Shown here one piece after another: positions 6,489 to 9,553 of a stretch of DNA of 9,553 nt. The stretch comes from UBA7312 sp002715345 (GTDB lineage Bacteria; Bacteroidota; Bacteroidia; Flavobacteriales; UBA7312). The notes under the pieces were generated by a model. It did no database searches and was not told where the DNA came from. It worked only from the letters and a program-made list of their open reading frames with translations. Where the stretch lies: positions 1 to 9,553 of the forward strand of contig CAXGIQ010000050.1 of the NCBI GenBank assembly GCA_964009845.1, in the 5' to 3' direction. The first letter of the stretch is position 1; each line of letters starts with the position of its first letter. The position numbers and the translations under genes were made by a program.

Positions 6489-7721
6489 TTAAAGTTTACA
6501 TTCTTTAGGGTAACAGAAAAAGTGCTTTTTAACAGGTTTGCTCAGTGCAGATATATTCAGTTGGTCAGAAGCATCTGCAATATCTTTCAAACTTCCATCT
6601 TTGTATAAGATGTTGATGTTTGATTTATGCGCAGTATAAGCATTGTTGCTGATGCTGTCTTCAAATGCTAAATAGTCTGTTTGAGTAATATCAATGTTAT
6701 AATAATTAGCTACTCGGTTTTTCATTTTTAGCAATCTTGCTTTGGAAACAGCTTGGTCTGTTACTTCAATCTTCAATAACTTTCGTTGAATGATTTTATT
6801 TGATAGTGTGGCTAAAATTTTATCCTCATGAAACTGCCATTCCTTGATAGCGGCTAATACATCTTGATCGTCTAATCTAGTGAATGATTGAAAGACTTCT
6901 TCGTTTTTTCTGAAATCGTTAAGTGTAAAATTATTTTTTAAAAAAAGTTTTAGTGCTGAAGATCCGAACAATTCTTCTCCTGATTGACTCAACTCTTTAG
7001 CACGTTTCAGTAATTTAATAAGCATATTTTCTGCAGATAGTACTGTTTTGTGAAGGTAGACTTGCCAATACATAATTCTTCTGGCAATCAAAAATTTTTC
7101 AATGGAGTAGATTCCTTTACTTTCAACCACTAATTGGTCCTCCACCACATTTAACATATGTATGATTCGGTCTGAACCAATAATACCCTCTTGTACACCC
7201 GAATAAAAACTATCTCTTTTAAGATAATCCATTCGGTCCATGTCCAATTGGCTAGAAACGAGTTGATGCAAGAAACGCTTAGGATACTTATTTTTGAAAA
7301 TATGAATAGCCATTGTGAGGTGTCCGTTAAACTCTTTGTTTAGTTTTTCCATAAACAAGAGAGATAGGTCTTCATGTGAAATTTCATGTGCGATACTATG
7401 CTCTAAAGCATGAGAAAAAGCGCCATGACCGATATCGTGAAGCAAAATAGCTATTGAAACGGCTACTTCTTCTTTTTCGCTAATTTCGTGCCCCTTGCTG
7501 CGCAGTTGTTGTACTGCCTTAATCATTAAGTGTGTTGCTCCGATGGCGTGCTGAAAACGAGTGTGATATGCCCCAGGATAAACCAAATAGGAGAGTCCTA
7601 ATTGAGTAATTCTTCTCAAGCGTTGAAAATAAGGATGTTCGATCAGTTCAAAAATAATTCCGTGTGGAATTCTAATAAAACCATAGATGGGATCGTTAAG
7701 GATTTTGGATGATGTTTTCAT
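6489..7721 (-). CDS. HD-domain phosphohydrolase, SAMHD1/dGTPase-like (COG1078 type), substrate unknown
   Basis: 410 residues. The HD metal site is complete: H58 in the HTRFQHAIG motif (53-61), H95-D96 in LLHDIGHG (93-100) and D162 in the DMDRMDY motif (160-166), which line up with SAMHD1 H167, H206-D207 and D311; R55 matches the arginine of SAMHD1's HSRFEH. H116-E117 in EISHED follows the same layout. The N-terminal DPIYGFIRIP (10-19) is characteristic of the family. Residues from about 230 form a mostly helical C-terminal region ending in a basic, two-cysteine tail (CYPKEC, 403-408). Relatives include dNTP triphosphohydrolases, but substrate cannot be read from sequence. It is the first gene of the leftward run, 14 bases before lpxD, and is divergent from porX with only 45 bases between the starts. 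The start chosen is the ATG just before KTSSKILNDPIYG; I saw no better upstream start. Confidence 0.93.
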   Translation of the reverse strand: MKTSSKILNDPIYGFIRIPHGIIFELIEHPYFQRLRRITQLGLSYLVYPGAYHTRFQHAIGATHLMIKAVQQLRSKGHEISEKEEVAVSIAILLHDIGHGAFSHALEHSIAHEISHEDLSLLFMEKLNKEFNGHLTMAIHIFKNKYPKRFLHQLVSSQLDMDRMDYLKRDSFYSGVQEGIIGSDRIIHMLNVVEDQLVVESKGIYSIEKFLIARRIMYWQVYLHKTVLSAENMLIKLLKRAKELSQSGEELFGSSALKLFLKNNFTLNDFRKNEEVFQSFTRLDDQDVLAAIKEWQFHEDKILATLSNKIIQRKLLKIEVTDQAVSKARLLKMKNRVANYYNIDITQTDYLAFEDSISNNAYTAHKSNINILYKDGSLKDIADASDQLNISALSKPVKKHFFCYPKECKL

Positions 7722-7766
7722 TCAAAAAATAAGCGTAATTTTAAACCTTAAATCGTTGATGAAGAT
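7722..7766. promoter_or_regulatory. 45-base divergent control region between the HD gene and porX
   Basis: This gap must hold, or overlap, the leaders of two divergent transcripts. TAATTTTA (7736-7743, plus strand) matches 7 of 8 positions of the -7 consensus TAnnTTTG and could serve porX, but no TTG lies at the expected upstream distance. For the HD gene the best -7-like match, TATGTTTA (7793-7786, minus strand), falls inside porX and also lacks a -33 partner. Neither gene has a clear Shine-Dalgarno sequence. That the region is regulatory follows from the layout; the exact sites are not resolved. Confidence 0.4.
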
Positions 7767-9332
7767 ATGAATTTTACTGAGAAGATAAACATACTGTGGG
7801 CAGATGATGAAATTGATTTGTTGAAACCACATATTATTTTTTTGGAGGAGCGTGGATATAAGTTAGTTACAGCCAATAATGGAGCTACAGCACTCGATTT
7901 AGTAAGTGAGCAACACTTCGATTTAGTCTTTTTAGATGAGAATATGCCAGGACTAACAGGCTTGGAAACCTTGGTGCAAATCAAAAATAAGCAACCGAAC
8001 TTACCGGTTATCATGATTACTAAAAGTGAAGAGGAAAGTATCATGGAGGAAGCAATTGGTTCTAAGATTTCAGATTACCTTATCAAGCCAGTGAATCCAA
8101 ATCAGATTTTACTAAGTATCAAAAAACATATTGACACCAAACGCTTGGTTAGTCAGAAAACAACTTCTAATTATCAGCAAGAATTCCGTCAAATAGGAAT
8201 GCAGTTAGGAGGAAGGTTGGATAGAGACGAGTGGGAAGATATTTTCAAAAAGCTAACTTATTGGGAGTTGGAGTTAGATAAGTCTGGAGACACAAGTATG
8301 CAGCAAATATTGGATATGCAGAAGTCTGAAGCAAATGCACAGTTTTTTAAGTTTATTAAGGACAACTATAAGGATTGGTTGAATGGAGATGAAGATGCAC
8401 CTATTATGTCGCATACATTGTTCAGAGAGTATGTACTTCCGCAAATGAAAGAAGGTAAGCCGCACTTTTTCATTGTTATAGATAATTTACGCTTCGACCA
8501 GTGGAAAATTATAGAACCAGAAATTCTCAATTATTTTAGGGTAAAAGAGGAAGAAATGTACTTCAGTATTTTACCAACTGCTACGCAGTATTCTAGAAAT
8601 GCAATTTTTTCCGGATTGATGCCTTCCGAAATGCAAAAAATGCATTCGGATTGGTGGAAAAATGATGATGATAAAGGTGGAAAAAACATGTTTGAAGAAC
8701 AGTTTTTGCAAGCACAATTGCAACGCTTAGGAAAAGGCAGATTGAAATTATCTTTTCATAAAATCACCAATATTGATGCAGGAAGAAAGCTAGTAGACAA
8801 CATGCAAAACATGATGCGAAATGATTTGAATGTGATTGTCTATAACTTTGTGGATATGCTTTCGCATGCACGAACAGATATGAAAGTGATAAAAGAGTTG
8901 GCAGAGGATGATGCAGCTTATCGTTCCTTAACAGCTTCTTGGTTTGAGCATTCTCCACTAAAAGATATGTTGCGCTTTATTGCGGAGAATAATGCCAAAG
9001 TGTCGTTTACTACTGATCATGGAACCATTCTAGTAAAAAAACCAACCAAAGTGTTAGGTGATAAACACCTTTCGACCAACTTGCGTTACAAACAAGGTAA
9101 AAACATGCGTTACGATTTCAACGAAGTATTTGAAATAGATAAGCCGCAGGAAGTTTTTTTGCCAAATATCAATGTGAGTAGTAAGTATATTTTTGCCAGA
9201 GAAGACTGCTTTTTTGCCTACCCCAATAATTACAATTATTTTGTTAACCATTACAAAGAAACTTTTCAGCATGGAGGGGTTTCTATGGAAGAAATGATGA
9301 TTCCAATGGTGACTTTAATTCCGAAAAAATAG
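7767..9332 (+). CDS. porX: PorX: response regulator with PglZ (alkaline-phosphatase-fold) output domain, type IX secretion regulator
   Basis: 521 residues, close to Porphyromonas gingivalis PorX (about 518). Residues about 6-124 are a CheY-like receiver with acid pocket D13-D14, phospho-acceptor D57 in FLDENMPG, T85 and K107 in LIKP. A helical linker (about 130-225) leads to a PglZ domain (about 230-521) with a full set of alkaline-phosphatase-type metal residues: D239 in VIDN, nucleophile-position T271 in LPTATQYSR, D363 and H367 in VDMLSH, D417-H418 in TTDHG and H502 in QHGG. In studied species PorX acts with the sensor kinase PorY and extracytoplasmic sigma factor SigP to raise type IX secretion genes, and its PglZ domain cleaves phosphodiester bonds in oligonucleotides. 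PorY is not in this window. The gene is divergent from the HD hydrolase and its stop directly abuts tsaE. The receiver fusion and lack of BREX genes argue against a phage-defence PglZ. Confidence 0.95.
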   Translation: MNFTEKINILWADDEIDLLKPHIIFLEERGYKLVTANNGATALDLVSEQHFDLVFLDENMPGLTGLETLVQIKNKQPNLPVIMITKSEEESIMEEAIGSKISDYLIKPVNPNQILLSIKKHIDTKRLVSQKTTSNYQQEFRQIGMQLGGRLDRDEWEDIFKKLTYWELELDKSGDTSMQQILDMQKSEANAQFFKFIKDNYKDWLNGDEDAPIMSHTLFREYVLPQMKEGKPHFFIVIDNLRFDQWKIIEPEILNYFRVKEEEMYFSILPTATQYSRNAIFSGLMPSEMQKMHSDWWKNDDDKGGKNMFEEQFLQAQLQRLGKGRLKLSFHKITNIDAGRKLVDNMQNMMRNDLNVIVYNFVDMLSHARTDMKVIKELAEDDAAYRSLTASWFEHSPLKDMLRFIAENNAKVSFTTDHGTILVKKPTKVLGDKHLSTNLRYKQGKNMRYDFNEVFEIDKPQEVFLPNINVSSKYIFAREDCFFAYPNNYNYFVNHYKETFQHGGVSMEEMMIPMVTLIPKK

Positions 9333-9553
9333 ATGGAGAAAAGTTGGAGATGTCAATCAGAAAAGGAGCTTTTAGCGATAGCGCAAGAGTTGTTACAATC
9401 TTTTCCTAACACTAAGAAATTAGCTTTTTACGGAGAGATGGGGGCTGGTAAAACTACTTTTACGAAGGCGCTTTGTGAGGTGCTAAAAGTGCAGGATGTA
9501 GTGAGTAGCCCTACCTTTTCCATCGTAAATGAGTATCTTAGTGAGCAGAATGG
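9333..9553 (+). CDS. tsaE: tRNA threonylcarbamoyladenosine biosynthesis ATPase TsaE (N-terminal part; cut by window edge)
   Basis: 73 codons are visible, about half of a normal protein of roughly 135-155 residues. TsaE is the P-loop ATPase that works with TsaB and TsaD to make the t6A modification at position 37 of ANN-decoding tRNAs. The Walker A motif GEMGAGKTT spans 34-42 with K40 as the phosphate-binding lysine, and the family's switch motif SSPTFSIVNEY covers 58-68. The ATG at 9333 follows the porX TAG (9330-9332) with no gap, so the two are almost surely one transcript and tsaE translation probably depends on porX termination. No Shine-Dalgarno sequence is seen. In other Bacteroidota tsaE also follows porX, as I recall. 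The frame is open to the edge. Confidence 0.95.
   Translation, partial: MEKSWRCQSEKELLAIAQELLQSFPNTKKLAFYGEMGAGKTTFTKALCEVLKVQDVVSSPTFSIVNEYLSEQN

Larger units (their letters stand above)
2100..7721 (-). other. Predicted operon: HD hydrolase, lpxD, lpxC-fabZ, lpxA, efp, rnhB
   Basis: Six genes on one strand, with gaps of 14, 7, 3 and 4 bases and a final 1-base overlap, and no room for terminators between them. This strongly suggests one transcript read leftward from near 7721. Three genes are successive lipid A enzymes, the fused FabZ supplies fatty acid chemistry, and efp and rnhB are general functions. Whether the DUF3352-like gene is read through from rnhB as well as from its own promoter is open, as no terminator is visible in 1994-2099. 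Confidence 0.75.

Noticed and set aside
7748..9272. Minus-strand open frames at 7748-8044, 8274-8465, 8764-8958 and 9054-9272
   Set aside because: They are antisense to porX, which has all its motifs; none has family features.
7767..9332. PglZ domain as part of a BREX phage-defence system
   Set aside because: BREX PglZ proteins are not fused to an N-terminal receiver, and no brxL, pglX, brxC or similar gene is present. The receiver-PglZ layout and length fit PorX.
1..9553. Insertion sequences, CRISPR arrays, tRNA or rRNA genes, attachment sites
   Set aside because: No transposase-like frame, terminal inverted repeats, regularly spaced repeats or cloverleaf-like segments were found, and coding sequence fills nearly the whole window.

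Overview
The window looks like a chromosomal housekeeping segment from a low-GC member of the Bacteroidota. Three things point there: a response regulator fused to a PglZ domain (PorX, the regulator tied to the type IX secretion system), a fused LpxC-FabZ protein (a hallmark of the phylum), and a near absence of Shine-Dalgarno sequences, together with a promoter that fits the phylum's TTG-N17-23-TAnnTTTG pattern. I cannot name a genus. There is no sign of mobile DNA, CRISPR, tRNA or rRNA.

Layout. On the minus strand, transcribed right to left from 7721, lies a tight gene run: an HD-domain hydrolase, lpxD, lpxC-fabZ, lpxA, efp and rnhB. Gaps are 14, 7, 3 and 4 bases, and the last junction overlaps by 1 base (TAATG). 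After 106 bases with a good candidate promoter comes a large minus-strand gene (1993 down to the window edge, 664 codons seen) for a membrane-anchored, probably periplasmic protein of unknown function. On the plus strand, starting 45 bases from the HD gene and pointing the other way, are porX and then tsaE, which begins directly after the porX stop and is cut off by the right edge.

How it fits together. LpxA, LpxC and LpxD are the first three committed enzymes of lipid A synthesis. FabZ handles 3-hydroxyacyl-ACP, the acyl donor LpxA and LpxD compete for, so the fusion joins a branch point between membrane phospholipid and lipid A. EF-P and RNase HII are general translation and genome-maintenance functions that ride in the same transcript. 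PorX controls type IX secretion, whose cargo is in many cases anchored to LPS, so the divergent arrangement puts lipid A synthesis and a secretion regulator around one short control region.

Most of the window is recognisable, well-conserved biology. I do not see a clear undescribed system. The points that best merit a second look are a sharp 61-base GC-rich patch (44 of 61 bases G or C, by hand count) over the catalytic motif of rnhB in an otherwise AT-rich region, the unassigned HD hydrolase placed beside PorX, and the uncharacterised propeller-like envelope protein.
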